Shown piece after piece: positions 1 to 10,357 of a DNA stretch of 64,000 nt. The position numbers were made by a program, and so were the translations under genes. The notes under the pieces were generated by a model. That model ran no database searches. It saw only the letters and a list, made by a program, of their open reading frames with translations, and had not been told where the DNA came from. The DNA is from Tsukamurella conjunctivitidis (GTDB taxonomy: Bacteria; Actinomycetota; Actinomycetes; Mycobacteriales; Mycobacteriaceae), in contig NZ_VIGX01000019.1 of assembly GCF_007858475.1 (NCBI RefSeq), positions 1 through 64,000 of the forward strand, read 5' to 3'. Numbering within the stretch: the first letter of the stretch is position 1; every line of letters starts with the position of its first letter.

Positions 1-227
1 TGCCGGAGGTGCGTAGTCAGTTGGCGTTGTCGTGGGGGACGGAGACCTTCCTGGTGGACGGCGCGGACAGTACTGACGCGATGATCAAGCAGGTCGACCA
101 CTCGTTGGAAGGCATCGGCCGGTACTCCAAGGGCGATCAGGTCGTCATCGTCGCGGGTGCGCCTCCCGGGACGATCGGCTCGACCAACCTGATCCAGGTG
201 CACCGGATCGGCGAGGACGACCACTGA
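1..227 (+). CDS. pyk: Pyruvate kinase, C-terminal end (partial)
   Basis: The last ~75 codons of pyruvate kinase, which converts phosphoenolpyruvate and ADP to pyruvate and ATP; the gene begins upstream of the window. The reading frame is open from base 3 to a TGA at 225. The visible part is the C-terminal regulatory domain, with the family-typical stretch VVIVAGAPPGTIGSTN and the ending LIQVHRIGEDD, which closely resembles mycobacterial PykA as I remember it. GAPDH follows 87 bp downstream on the same strand, so two glycolytic genes are adjacent. The catalytic barrel is not visible. Confidence 0.93.
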   Translation, partial: PEVRSQLALSWGTETFLVDGADSTDAMIKQVDHSLEGIGRYSKGDQVVIVAGAPPGTIGSTNLIQVHRIGEDDH

Positions 228-1334
<1,107 letters not shown>

Positions 1335-1343
1335 GAGCGCCGA

Positions 1344-2501
1344 TCACAGCGCCGTCGACAGCCTGCGGACGGCCTCGCGGAGATCGTCCGGCGACGAGGT
1401 CGTGAAGCACAGGCGCAGTGCGGTGCCCAGATCCCGCTGCACGGCGAAGGCGGATCCGGGGACGTAGGCGACACCCGCGTCGACAGCCCCGGCGAGCGGC
1501 GCGGACGTCCGGGTCCCGTCGGCGAACTCGCCCCACACGAACATGCCGCCCTCGGGCGTCGTCAGGCGCAGCCGGTCACCGAAGGCGTCGATGAGCGCGG
1601 CGTGCAGGGCGAGCGCCCGCTCGGCGTACACCGAGCGGATCCCTGCGACGTGCCCGTCGAGCCACACGGAGTCCGCGAGCAGCTCCGCCGCGATGGCCTG
1701 AGTGAGGCTCGAACCGCACAGGTCCGCCCCCTGTTTGAGGCGTTCGACGAGCGCGAGCACCGCGGGGTCGCCGTGCATCCAGCCGACGCGGAGCCCGGGT
1801 GCGACGATCTTCGAGGCGCTCGACAGGCGCAGCACCCGGTCGGAGTACGCGGCGACGGGCGGCACCGTCGACCCCGCGAACCGCAGATCGCCGTACGGGT
1901 CGTCCTCGATGATCCAGAAGCCGAACTCGTCGGCGAGACGGGCGAGTTCGCGTCGGCGTTCCTCGGCCAGGGTCGCGCCGCCCGGGTTGTGGAAGTTCGA
2001 GACCGTGTGCACGATCCGGATGCGTTCGCGCTCCAGGATCGGGCGGAGTTCATCCACGCGCATGCCGCCGGCGTCCATCGGCACACCGATGACGCGGGCC
2101 CGCGTCGTATCGAAGGCCTGCAGCGCCCCGATGTAGCCGGGGTCCTCGACGATCACCACGTCGCCGGGATCGAGGAGCGCCTGCGCCAGGAGGGAGAGCG
2201 CCTGCTGCGAGCCGTGGGTGATCACCACGGCGCCCGCGTCGCGCCCCAGCTTCGCCGACTCGCGGGCGTGCACCACCTCGCGGAGGGGGAGCGCGCCCGT
2301 CGTCACGCCGTACTGGAGCGCTGCGGGGGAGGTCAATGCCGCCTGGACGGCGCGGGCCACGCGATCGGTCGGGAGCAGCTCCGGCGCGGGGAGGCCGCCG
2401 GCGAGGGAGAGCACTCCCGGGCGATCGACGACGGAGAGCAGGTCGCGGATCGCCGAGCCGCGGACGGCGCGAACGGACAGGGAACCGATTTCCTGGGACA
2501 T
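1344..2501 (-). CDS. PLP-dependent aminotransferase, class I/II
   Basis: A 385-aa fold-type I aminotransferase. The segment GVLSLAGGLPAPELLP, then LQYGVTTGALPLREVV, is typical of the 2-aminoadipate/valine-pyruvate transaminase subgroup that also forms the C-terminal half of MocR regulators; no DNA-binding half is present. The PLP lysine is in SSASKIVAPGLRVGW (about residue 230) and the aspartate in IIEDDPYGDLRF. The substrate cannot be read from the sequence. It is convergent with gap and lies downstream of glpK on the same strand, separated from it by nested inverted repeats and a lower-GC promoter-like stretch (about 2502-2560), so it probably has its own promoter. Confidence 0.88.
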   Translation of the reverse strand: MSQEIGSLSVRAVRGSAIRDLLSVVDRPGVLSLAGGLPAPELLPTDRVARAVQAALTSPAALQYGVTTGALPLREVVHARESAKLGRDAGAVVITHGSQQALSLLAQALLDPGDVVIVEDPGYIGALQAFDTTRARVIGVPMDAGGMRVDELRPILERERIRIVHTVSNFHNPGGATLAEERRRELARLADEFGFWIIEDDPYGDLRFAGSTVPPVAAYSDRVLRLSSASKIVAPGLRVGWMHGDPAVLALVERLKQGADLCGSSLTQAIAAELLADSVWLDGHVAGIRSVYAERALALHAALIDAFGDRLRLTTPEGGMFVWGEFADGTRTSAPLAGAVDAGVAYVPGSAFAVQRDLGTALRLCFTTSSPDDLREAVRRLSTAL

Positions 2502-2589
2502 GCGTGGAGCATCTCAGAAGTACTCTCACATATCGAAACCAATTTCCCATCCAGTGAGAAGGCACCCGCTGCGGCGGCTCGCTCGCATC

Positions 2590-2672
2590 TCCCTAGCGGG
2601 GCGGCGTGCGCCTCCGCGTGTCGTGCATTCCCCAGGTCCATGGACCTGGGGAGGCGGCCGTCCCGCTAGGGA
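2590..2672 (-). terminator. Nested inverted repeats after glpK, probable terminator
   Basis: Between the glpK stop and the aminotransferase promoter. A perfect 24-bp palindrome (2629-2652, core CCAGGTCCATGGACCTGG) is enclosed by a second pair of 11-bp perfect arms, TCCCTAGCGGG at 2590-2600 and CCCGCTAGGGA at 2662-2672. Either could form a strong hairpin in the glpK transcript. There is no clear U-tract. The position at a transcript end fits a terminator; a protein-binding site or small dispersed element is the alternative. Confidence 0.55.
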
Positions 2673-2687
2673 GCGGTGCCCGGGCGG

Positions 2688-4256
2688 TCAGGCCCAGTTC
2701 AGCGTCCGCTCCACTGCGCGGTTCCACTCGGTGTAGAGGTGCTCGCGCTCGTCGGACGGCATCGTCGGCAGCCACCGAGCGTCCTCCGCCCAGTTGGTGC
2801 GGATCTCGTCCAGCGTCCACACACCGGTGGCGTACCCGGCGGCGTAGGCGGCGCCGAGCGCCGTGGTCTCGATGATCCGGGGCCGGATCACCGGCACGTC
2901 CAGCACGTCGGCCTGGAACTGCATCAGCGTGTCGTTGACGACCATCCCCCCGTCGACCCGCAGCTCCGTGAGCGGGATCCCGCTGTCGGCGTTCATCGCC
3001 TCGATCACTTCGCGGGACTGGTAGGCGGTCGCCTCCAGTGCGGCGCGGGCGATGTGCCGCTTGTCGGAGAAGCGCGTGAGGCCGACGATCACGCCGCGCG
3101 CGTCCGGCCGCCAGCGCGGCGCGAACAGCCCGGAGAAGGCGGGGACCACGTACACGCCGCCGTTGTCGGGGACGCCGGTGGCGAGCTCCTCGACCTCCGG
3201 GGCCGCCGAGATGATGCCGAGGTTGTCGCGGAGCCACTGCACCAGCGAGCCGCTCACGGCTACCGAGCCCTCGAGCGCGTAGACGGTGGCCTCGTCGCCG
3301 AGTTTGTAGCAGACCGTCGTCAGGAGCCCGTGCTCGCTGAAGATCGGGCGTTCGCCCGTGTTCAGGAGCAGGAAGTTGCCCGTGCCGTAGGTGTTCTTGG
3401 CGGAGCCCTCGTCGAGCGCCGCCTGCCCGAACATCGCGGCCTGCTGGTCGCCCAGGATGCCGGCGATCGGCACGCCGCCGAAGACGCCGCGCTCGCGGAC
3501 GGTGCCGTAGACCTCGGCGCTGGAACGGATCTCGGGCAGCATCGCCATGGGGATGCCCATCGCCGCGCAGGTCGCCGGGTCCCAGGCGCCGTCCGCGAGG
3601 TTCATCAGCATGGTCCGCGAGGCGTTGGTGATGTCGGTGACGTGCAGGGGTCGCGCGGTGTCGGTCCGGTCGCTCCCGCTCCCGAAGTCGTCGTCGGTGG
3701 TCAGGTTCCAGACCAGCCAGGAGTCGATCGTGCCCGCGCACAGCTCGCCCCGCTCGGCGCGCTCGCGCGCACCCTCGACGTGATCGAGGATCCAGGCGAT
3801 CTTCGGCCCCGAGAAGTAGGTCGACAGTGGCAGGCCGCACGAAGTGTGGAAGCGATCGCGGTCCGGCTCGTCGAGGCCGACGGAGGCGAGCTCCTCGCAG
3901 AGGGCGTCGGTGCGGGTGTCCTGCCAGACGATGGCGTTGTGGATCGGCTCGCCGGTGGCGCGATCCCACACCACGACCGTCTCGCGTTGGTTGGTGATGC
4001 CGACCGCCGCGATGTCACCGGCGGTGAGGTCGGACGCCGCGAGGGCCTCCGCGCACACCAGGCGCGTGTTCACCCATATCTGCGTGGCGTCGTGCTCCAC
4101 CCACCCGCCGCGTGGGAAGATCTGGTCGTGTTCCCGTTGTTCGGAGGCCACGATGGTCCCGCGCCGATCGAAGATGATGCACCGCGTCGAGCTGGTGCCC
4201 TGATCGATCGCGGCGACGAACTGCGGATCGCGAGATGTACGAGAATCAACGGCCAC
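2688..4256 (-). CDS. glpK: Glycerol kinase
   Basis: A 522-aa FGGY-family kinase that phosphorylates glycerol to glycerol-3-phosphate, feeding the divergently transcribed GlpD. Visible signatures: N-terminal phosphate loop [12 protein letters not shown], the middle [12 protein letters not shown], the helix [12 protein letters not shown] and the C-terminal [15 protein letters not shown] nucleotide site. Length is slightly above the usual ~500 aa because of a short N-terminal extension. Only one ATG is available before the phosphate loop. No glycerol facilitator gene is nearby. Only 27 bp separate its start from glpD, so the two promoters must overlap or one mRNA lacks a leader. Confidence 0.96.
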   Translation of the reverse strand: MAVDSRTSRDPQFVAAIDQGTSSTRCIIFDRRGTIVASEQREHDQIFPRGGWVEHDATQIWVNTRLVCAEALAASDLTAGDIAAVGITNQRETVVVWDRATGEPIHNAIVWQDTRTDALCEELASVGLDEPDRDRFHTSCGLPLSTYFSGPKIAWILDHVEGARERAERGELCAGTIDSWLVWNLTTDDDFGSGSDRTDTARPLHVTDITNASRTMLMNLADGAWDPATCAAMGIPMAMLPEIRSSAEVYGTVRERGVFGGVPIAGILGDQQAAMFGQAALDEGSAKNTYGTGNFLLLNTGERPIFSEHGLLTTVCYKLGDEATVYALEGSVAVSGSLVQWLRDNLGIISAAPEVEELATGVPDNGGVYVVPAFSGLFAPRWRPDARGVIVGLTRFSDKRHIARAALEATAYQSREVIEAMNADSGIPLTELRVDGGMVVNDTLMQFQADVLDVPVIRPRIIETTALGAAYAAGYATGVWTLDEIRTNWAEDARWLPTMPSDEREHLYTEWNRAVERTLNWA

Positions 4257-4283
4257 GCCCGAATACTGACATGGTGATCACTG
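4257..4283. promoter_or_regulatory. Very short divergent glpK/glpD control region
   Basis: The 27 bp between the two divergent start codons. It contains the 8-bp palindrome GTGATCAC at 4274-4281, touching the glpD start. No Shine-Dalgarno sequence is evident for either gene. Promoter elements must extend into the opposing coding sequences, or the messages are leaderless. A glycerol-responsive regulator binding here would affect both genes; that is inference. Confidence 0.45.
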
Positions 4284-6098
4284 ATGAACGCTGCCAACCC
4301 TGAAACAGCCACCACTCCGGGTCTTTCCGGTGCGGCCTCCGCGGGTGTCGCCACCACCGCCTCGCTGCTCTCGCCGGAGTACCGGTCCCGGGCCTGGGAC
4401 CTGCTCGGTTCCGAGGAGTACGACGTCGTCGTGATCGGTGGCGGCATCGTCGGCGTGGGCTCGGCGCTCGACGCCGCGACCCGCGGCCTCAAGGTCGCCC
4501 TGGTGGAGGCGCGCGACTTCGCGTCCGGCACCAGCTCGCGCAGCTCGAAGATGTTCCACGGCGGCCTGCGCTACCTCGAACAGCTGGAGTTCGGCCTGGT
4601 CCGCGAGGCGCTGCACGAGCGCGAGCTCTCCCTCTCGACGCTCGCCCCGCACCTGGTCAAGCCGTTGCCCTTCCTCGCGCCGCTGACCAAGCGCGTCTTC
4701 GAGCGGCCGTACATGGCCGCAGGCATGTTCCTCTACGACACCATGGGCGGCGCGAAGTCGGTGCCGGCGCAGAAGCACCTCACCCGCGCCGGGGCGCTGC
4801 GGCTCGCGCCCGGACTCAAGCGCGGCGCCCTCGTCGGCGGCATCCGCTACTTCGACACCGTGGTCGACGACGCCCGGCACACCATGACCGTGGCGCGCAC
4901 GGCCGCGCACTACGGCGCCGTGGTCCGCACCTCGACGCAGGTCGTCGACTTCCTCCGGGAGGCGGACCGGGTCTCGGGCGTGGTGGTCCGCGACAGCGAG
5001 ACCGGCGCCACCACGGAGGTCCGCTCGACCGTCGTCATCAACGCCACGGGCGTGTGGACCGACGAGCTGCAGGCCCTCTCGCACCAGAAGGGCCGTTTCC
5101 GGGTCCGGGCGAGCAAGGGCGTGCACATCCTGGTGCCGCGCGACCGCATCGTCAGCGACGTCGCGCTGATCCTGCGCACGGAGAAGAGTGTGCTGTTCGT
5201 GATCCCGTGGGGCATCCACTGGATCATCGGCACCACCGACACCGACTGGAACCTCGATCTGGCGCACCCCGCGGCCACGGCGACGGACATCGATTACATC
5301 CTCGGCCACGTCAACAAGGTGCTCATCACCGAGCTGACCCGCGACGACATCACCGGCGTCTACGCGGGGCTGCGTCCGCTGCTGGCGGGGGAGTCGGACG
5401 AGACCAGCAAGCTCTCGCGCGAGCACGCCGTCGCCGCGATCGCACCGGGCCTGGTCACCATCGCGGGCGGCAAGTACACCACCTACCGGGTGATGGGCTC
5501 GGACGCCGTGGACGCCGCGGAGGCCTACCTGCCGCACAAGATCCCCGCCTCGTGCACGGAGAAGGTGCCGTTGCTCGGCGCCGACGGCTACTACGCCCTG
5601 ACCAACCAGACGACGTCGATCGCGGCGGAGCACGACGTGCACCCGCACCGCGTGACGCACCTGCTGAACCGGTACGGCTCACTCATCGGCGACGTGCTCG
5701 CGCTGGCCGAGCGCGACCGCGGGCTCCTGGAGCCGCTGGCCGGCGCCCCGCAGTACCTCCGGGTGGAGGCCCTGTACGCCGCCAAGGCCGAGGGCGCGCT
5801 GCACCTGGAGGACGTGCTCGCCCGCCGGACCCGCATCTCCATCGAGTACCCGGACCGCGGGCTCGAGGCCGCCGCCGAGGTCGCCGACCTCATCGCGCCG
5901 GTGCTGGGCTGGTCGGCCGCGGACATCGCGCGGGAGCTGGAGAACTACGGGGCGCGCGTGGCCGCGGAGATCGAATCACAGAACATGCCCGACGACGAGA
6001 CCGCCGACGCGCTGCGCGCCGCAGCGCCCGAGGCGCGGGGCGAGATCCTCGAGCCCGTGCCGGTCCCCGGCGTCGAGCACAGGGCGTCCCGGCCGTAG
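4284..6098 (+). CDS. glpD: Glycerol-3-phosphate dehydrogenase (FAD, respiratory)
   Basis: A 604-aa FAD-dependent GlpD: oxidises glycerol-3-phosphate to dihydroxyacetone phosphate and passes electrons to quinone at the membrane face. The dinucleotide-binding motif is DVVVIGGGIVGVGSALDAA (about residues 49-67), preceded by an Ala/Thr-rich N-terminal extension of ~45 residues. Other signatures are SSRSSKMFHGGLRYLEQ and IIGTTDTDWN, followed by a C-terminal helical DAO_C-type domain. The outermost ATG is the only start codon in frame before the FAD motif. It is divergent from glpK and together they form a compact glycerol catabolic pair. Confidence 0.95.
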   Translation: MNAANPETATTPGLSGAASAGVATTASLLSPEYRSRAWDLLGSEEYDVVVIGGGIVGVGSALDAATRGLKVALVEARDFASGTSSRSSKMFHGGLRYLEQLEFGLVREALHERELSLSTLAPHLVKPLPFLAPLTKRVFERPYMAAGMFLYDTMGGAKSVPAQKHLTRAGALRLAPGLKRGALVGGIRYFDTVVDDARHTMTVARTAAHYGAVVRTSTQVVDFLREADRVSGVVVRDSETGATTEVRSTVVINATGVWTDELQALSHQKGRFRVRASKGVHILVPRDRIVSDVALILRTEKSVLFVIPWGIHWIIGTTDTDWNLDLAHPAATATDIDYILGHVNKVLITELTRDDITGVYAGLRPLLAGESDETSKLSREHAVAAIAPGLVTIAGGKYTTYRVMGSDAVDAAEAYLPHKIPASCTEKVPLLGADGYYALTNQTTSIAAEHDVHPHRVTHLLNRYGSLIGDVLALAERDRGLLEPLAGAPQYLRVEALYAAKAEGALHLEDVLARRTRISIEYPDRGLEAAAEVADLIAPVLGWSAADIARELENYGARVAAEIESQNMPDDETADALRAAAPEARGEILEPVPVPGVEHRASRP

Positions 6099-6205
6099 CG
6101 GTGCGTCGCCCGACCGTCCCCGCTCGGCCGAAGGGCACAGACGCCGTGCGACGTTTCCTACCTTCGGTGGAGTCGGCGTCGCCCGCACTGCGGCAGAGTC
6201 GCGTC

Positions 6206-7348
6206 ATGATCATGACGCCCGCGGATCGGGTCATGCTCGCCGTGGTCCTCACCGGAGGGTGGGCGATCGGAACGATGATCTCCCTCATCGTCGACTCGTC
6301 GCCCCTGTCCCTGGTCCTGAACGCGGTGGCGTCCCTGGGGGGTGCCGTCACCGTGTGGGCGGAGATCCGTGGAGCGAACGCGGCATGGTCATGGGGCGGG
6401 GCGGCGGTCGCCGCCGTGGCGTTCACGGTGGCGGCCGCACAGCCGCTCGACGCCCCGATCTGGCTCGCCGGGGCCAGCTGGATCTTCGTGATCGTCGCCG
6501 GGATCACGGCGTCGTACGCGGACACCTCGCTCGACGGGGTCCTCGAACTCGTGGCGGGTGTCCTCGCGGTTCTCCCCGTCATTCCGCTGGCGGTGGACGA
6601 CCCGCGGCTCCTGGTCCTCGCCTTCCTCCTGGCCGGCGCCGTCAACGCGGCCGTCATGTTCGGGCATCGCCACCGGACCGCGGAGCGACGACTCGAGGAG
6701 ACCCGCGTGGAGGTGCAGCTCGCGGAGCGCACGGCGATGGCACGGGAACTGCACGACGTCATCGCCCATGAGGTGACGGGGATCGTGGTGCTGGCCCAGG
6801 CGGGGATCGCCGCGGGTGCGGACTCCAGCGGCACGCTCGCCCGGATCGAACGCAGCGGAGCCCGCGCCCTCGCGGACATCCGGGCCATGGTCGGGACCCT
6901 GCGGGAACCCACGGACGTACCCGCGCCGCTCGCCCCGTCGGCGTCCGACTCGTTCGGGTTGCAGGCCGCGCTCGCGGAACTCTCCCGGGACACCGAGGGG
7001 GAGCGGATCACGGTGACGGTCGACCCCGCGGCCGACGGGGAGGACGTCCCCGACCTCGTCCGACTGGTCGCGCACCGCGTGGTCAGCGAGGGGGTGACCA
7101 ACGCCCGCCGACACGCGCCGGGCGGGAGCGTGCGGATCACCGTCGGGCGGAACGCGCGCGAGATCCGGGTCGACGTGGCCGATGACGGTCCGGCCGACGG
7201 GGGCGTGCCGGGGCCCGGGCCCGGCGGAGGTACGGGGCTGGCGGGCCTGATGGAGCGGGCGGCCACCGTCGGGGGCCACGTCACGTACGGACCCGACGGC
7301 CGCGGTTGGCGTCTCGCCGCGACCCTGCCGATGCACGGGGTGCGCTGA
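6206..7348 (+). CDS. Sensor histidine kinase, NarL/DesK type
   Basis: About 380 aa. Start chosen at the first ATG of ATGATCATG, where the hydrophobic N-terminus begins; the open frame upstream is antisense to glpD. Roughly five to six membrane segments occupy residues 8-155 with no large external domain. Next is a HisKA_3 phospho-acceptor box with the histidine near residue 183 (ARELHDVIAHEVTG), then an HATPase with VVSEGVTNARRHA, DVADDGPADGG and a GTGLAGLMERA glycine box. The response regulator follows after 1 bp, so they are translationally coupled. Such multi-TM DesK-like kinases often sense membrane state; the signal here is unknown. Confidence 0.9.
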   Translation: MIMTPADRVMLAVVLTGGWAIGTMISLIVDSSPLSLVLNAVASLGGAVTVWAEIRGANAAWSWGGAAVAAVAFTVAAAQPLDAPIWLAGASWIFVIVAGITASYADTSLDGVLELVAGVLAVLPVIPLAVDDPRLLVLAFLLAGAVNAAVMFGHRHRTAERRLEETRVEVQLAERTAMARELHDVIAHEVTGIVVLAQAGIAAGADSSGTLARIERSGARALADIRAMVGTLREPTDVPAPLAPSASDSFGLQAALAELSRDTEGERITVTVDPAADGEDVPDLVRLVAHRVVSEGVTNARRHAPGGSVRITVGRNAREIRVDVADDGPADGGVPGPGPGGGTGLAGLMERAATVGGHVTYGPDGRGWRLAATLPMHGVR

Positions 7349-7349
7349 C

Positions 7350-7994
7350 GTGACGATCAGGGTGGTGCTGGCCGACGACCAGGAGATGGTCCGGATCGGG
7401 TTCGCGATGATCCTCGGCGCCGCGCCCGACATGGAGGTGGTGGGGCAGGCGTCCGACGGCGTCGAGGCGGTCTCGGTGATCGCCGAGACCCGCCCCGACG
7501 TGGCCCTGCTCGACATCCGGATGCCTCGGCTCGACGGCATCGAGGTGGGCCGGCGCGTCGCCGAGTCGTCGACCCGGGTCGTGATCGTCACGACCTTCGG
7601 TGAGCCCGACTACGTCGATGCGGCGCTGGGCGCGGGCGCCTCGGGCTTCCTGCTCAAGGACGCCGGCCCGGACCTGCTCATCGCCGCGGTCCGCGCCGCC
7701 GCGACCGGAGACGCCCTGATCAGCCCGGAACTGACCGTCGACCTGTTGGCGAGGAGCCGGGCGTCCGGTCGCCGGGACGCCGCGGCCGCGGTGGCACTCG
7801 CGGAGTTGACCGTGCGGGAGCGGGAGGTGGCGCAGTGCGTGGCGCGCGGTCGCACGAACGCCGAGATCGCCGACGAACTGGTGATCAGCCTGGGCACGGT
7901 GAAAACCCACCTCGGGGCGATCACCCGCCGACTCGGGGCGCGCAATCGTGTCGAGGTCGCCGCCGCGATGTGGGCAGCGGGAGAGATGGACTGA
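7350..7994 (+). CDS. Response regulator, NarL/LuxR family
   Basis: A 214-aa response regulator starting at a GTG 1 bp after the kinase stop. The receiver domain (1-120) has the acidic pair ADDQEM, phospho-acceptor aspartate near residue 54 in LLDIRMPRLDG, and the conserved lysine in FLLKDAGPD. The GerE-type helix-turn-helix is at about 150-205 (LTVREREVAQCVARGRTNAEIADEL split across the recognition helices, then SLGTVKTHLGAI). It is the evident partner of the preceding kinase. Its targets are unknown; the adjacent lipoprotein and MFS genes are possible but no shared site was identified. Confidence 0.93.
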   Translation: MTIRVVLADDQEMVRIGFAMILGAAPDMEVVGQASDGVEAVSVIAETRPDVALLDIRMPRLDGIEVGRRVAESSTRVVIVTTFGEPDYVDAALGAGASGFLLKDAGPDLLIAAVRAAATGDALISPELTVDLLARSRASGRRDAAAAVALAELTVREREVAQCVARGRTNAEIADELVISLGTVKTHLGAITRRLGARNRVEVAAAMWAAGEMD

Positions 7995-8003
7995 CGCCGC
8001 TGA

Positions 8004-8561
8004 TCAGCGGGTGCCCGGCGTCCCGGAAGGGGTGGCGCTCGTCGAGGCGGCCGCGCTCGAGGCGGGGACGGGGCCCGTGGTGGGGACCGCGCTCGACGGG
8101 GCGCCGGCGGGCGTGAGGACGAAGGTCCACGACCGGTTGTTGTCCGGATCGGTGAGCACCATCTCGGCGCCGGTGCGCGACCAGATCCGCTCGCCCTTGA
8201 GGGCCTCGCTGATCGCGGTCTGCGTGCCCTTGGGGTCCGGGCAGTACCGCGTCGTCGCCGCGAGGCCGGCACCGAAGTCGACGCGGTCGGGGGTGGCCAG
8301 CGACGTGCCCGTGCCGGTGAGGGCGTTGCACGAGTCGTTGCCGGTGATGTTCGAGCCCTGCACCCAGAACCAGGCGGCGGGGTCGGACTTCAGCCGCCAC
8401 TGGGAGCCCACGAGGGCGGGCTTCGACGGTGCCGACGACGCGGACGCCGAGGCGCTCGTCGAGGCGGCGGGATCGGCACCCGCGGATGCGGCGCACCCGG
8501 CCGTGAGGACGGCGGCACCCGCGAGCAGAGGAAGGACGAGGGAGGCGGACTTACGCATCAT
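8004..8561 (-). CDS. META/HslJ-domain lipoprotein
   Basis: A 185-aa exported lipoprotein. Signal peptide with lipobox LTAGC (acylated Cys near residue 23), then an Ala/Ser-rich linker to about residue 45, then a small domain starting LVGSQWRL and including NSCNALTG-like DSCNALTG and DFGAGLAATTRYCPD, which is the META/HslJ pattern, and a Pro/Ala/Ser-rich tail. Domain function is not established; HslJ in E. coli is linked to novobiocin resistance. CATAAT ends 7 bp before the outer ATG, the spacing of a leaderless promoter. It is convergent with the response regulator (9 bp between stops). Confidence 0.75.
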   Translation of the reverse strand: MMRKSASLVLPLLAGAAVLTAGCAASAGADPAASTSASASASSAPSKPALVGSQWRLKSDPAAWFWVQGSNITGNDSCNALTGTGTSLATPDRVDFGAGLAATTRYCPDPKGTQTAISEALKGERIWSRTGAEMVLTDPDNNRSWTFVLTPAGAPSSAVPTTGPVPASSAAASTSATPSGTPGTR

Positions 8562-8612
8562 GTCTGCGATTATGCCGCCTCCCCCGTCACAGGGGAAACT
8601 CCAGCAACAACC

Positions 8613-10229
8613 CTAGTGGGTCTTACCGATGTCCACCCGCTCCTTCTCGGCTCCCTCGCGGAGCTGCTGCGCAGCGTCCGTACCGTCGACCGCGGTGCCC
8701 TGGTCCGCGCTCGCGTCCGCGGCCGGGCCCAGGTCGAGCGTGGTCCGCAGCGGCTTGTTCGGCAGCAGCGCAACGGCGATCAGGGTGACGATCGCGCAGG
8801 CCGTCGAGACCAGGAAGATCCGGCCGGTCGCATCGCCGAAGGCGGCGTTGGTGATCTCCACGAACAGCGGGTTGTGGGGGTCGGGGAGCACGCGGTGCTC
8901 GATCGCGCCGGCCTTCACCAGCTCCGTGACGCGCGCGGTGAGGACCGCGCCGAGCGCGGAGACGCCGATCGCGCCGCCGAAGGTGCGGAAGAAGGCGACC
9001 GAGCTCGACGCCGCGCCGATGTTCTGCACGCTGACCGTGTTCTGCACGGCGAGCACCAGGTTCTGCATGAGCGCGCCGACGCCGAAGCCCATGATCGCGA
9101 TGTACACCTGCACCTGCCAGATCGGCGTGAGGTGATCGATCGTGCTGAGCAGGGCGAAACCGGCGACCATGACGATCGCGCCGCCCACGACGAACTGCTT
9201 CCACTTGCCGAACCGGGTGATCAGCTGGCCCGATGCGACGGACGAGAAGAGCATGCCGACCACCATGGGGATGGTGAGGACGCCGGCCATCGTCGGGCTG
9301 TAGCCGCGCGAGTTCTGGAAGTACAGACCCAGGAAGGACATGGCGCCGAACATGCCGACGCCGACGGCGATCGAGGCGATGATCGCGAGCGCGGTGGTGC
9401 GCTCGGTGATGATGCTGATCGGGATGATCGGATCCTTGGCGCGCAGCTCGACGAGGACCGTCGCGATGAGCAGGCCGATGCCGGTGATCAGGTACACCGC
9501 GGACGACGTGGAGACCCAGCCGTAGTTCTTACCCGCGAACGAGACCCAGATCAGCAGCACGGAGACGCCCGCGGTCAGCAGCATCGCGCCGAGCCAGTCG
9601 ATGGAGACGTCGTTCTTGCGGGTCGACGGCAGGTGCAGCGTGCGCTGGATGAGGATCAGCGCGGCCACCGCGAGCGGAACGCTGACGTAGAAGCACCAGC
9701 GCCAGCCGATGTGATCGGTGATGACGCCGCCCAGGATCGGGCCGCCGGCCATCGAGACACCCATGACGGCGCCCATGTAGCCGGAGTACCGGCCGCGCTC
9801 GCGCGGCGGGACGATGCTGCCGATGATCGCGACGACGAGCGCGGTGAGGCCGCCCATGCCGATGCCCTGGATCACGCGGGCGACCATCAGTACCTCGACG
9901 TTCGGCGTCGCGCCGGCGAGGACGGAGCCGATCACGAAGATGATGATCGCGGACTGGACCAGGACCTTCTTGTTGAACAGGTCGGCCAGCTTGCCCCAGA
10001 TCGGGGTGGAGGCGGCGTTCGCCAGCAGGGCGGTGGTGATCACCCACGAGAACGCGGTGGTCGAGGCGCCGAGGTCGGCGATGATCCGCGGCAGCGCGGT
10101 CGACACGACGGTGGTGCTGAGCAGTGCGGTGAAGAGGGCGGCGAGCAGGCCCGCCATGACCTCGAGGATCTCCCGATGGGTCATGGGGGCTGAGGACTGG
10201 GGTGGCGTATCCGCCGTGGTCTCGGACAT
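8613..10229 (-). CDS. MFS drug-efflux transporter, 14-TM DHA2 (EmrB/QacA) family
   Basis: About 538 aa with some 14 predicted membrane segments, matching DHA2 proton-driven exporters. The segment TALLSTTVVSTALPRIIADLG is the TM1 signature, and RVIQGIGMGGLTALVVAIIG and GPILGGVITDHIGWRWCFYVS are motif-C-like regions. Start placed at the ATG preceded by AAAGAAGGTCCG, a good ribosome site; a longer frame upstream has no such site. An upstream TTGCAC / TAGATC pair (spacer 16) is a plausible sigma-70-type promoter in a locally AT-richer stretch. The substrate is not predictable. The acidic C-terminal tail is cytoplasmic. Confidence 0.92.
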   Translation of the reverse strand: MSETTADTPPQSSAPMTHREILEVMAGLLAALFTALLSTTVVSTALPRIIADLGASTTAFSWVITTALLANAASTPIWGKLADLFNKKVLVQSAIIIFVIGSVLAGATPNVEVLMVARVIQGIGMGGLTALVVAIIGSIVPPRERGRYSGYMGAVMGVSMAGGPILGGVITDHIGWRWCFYVSVPLAVAALILIQRTLHLPSTRKNDVSIDWLGAMLLTAGVSVLLIWVSFAGKNYGWVSTSSAVYLITGIGLLIATVLVELRAKDPIIPISIITERTTALAIIASIAVGVGMFGAMSFLGLYFQNSRGYSPTMAGVLTIPMVVGMLFSSVASGQLITRFGKWKQFVVGGAIVMVAGFALLSTIDHLTPIWQVQVYIAIMGFGVGALMQNLVLAVQNTVSVQNIGAASSSVAFFRTFGGAIGVSALGAVLTARVTELVKAGAIEHRVLPDPHNPLFVEITNAAFGDATGRIFLVSTACAIVTLIAVALLPNKPLRTTLDLGPAADASADQGTAVDGTDAAQQLREGAEKERVDIGKTH

Positions 10230-10357
10230 CGGACCTTCTTTCAAAGATCTAAGCAATAACGTGCAGGGTGCAACTGTAACGTCGGCGAAGATATTCCGCC
10301 ACCTCATTACCGTGTGATGCGGCTCGCAGTGGGTGGAACATGTTCTACCGTGATGGC
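10230..10357. promoter_or_regulatory. Divergent promoter region, MFS exporter / SRPBCC gene
   Basis: This 128-bp region is AT-richer than its surroundings. Toward the left, on the minus strand, TTGCAC and TAGATC with a 16-bp spacer precede the MFS ribosome site. Toward the right, TACCGT (10346-10351) ends 6 bp before the ATG at 10358, a leaderless arrangement. Immediately before that -10 lies the perfect palindrome GAACATGTTC (10336-10345), a possible operator for the SRPBCC gene. Confidence 0.5.

Noticed and set aside
10336-10345. GAACATGTTC as an SOS (LexA) box
   Set aside because: Actinobacterial LexA sites need 4 bp between GAAC and GTTC; here there are 2.
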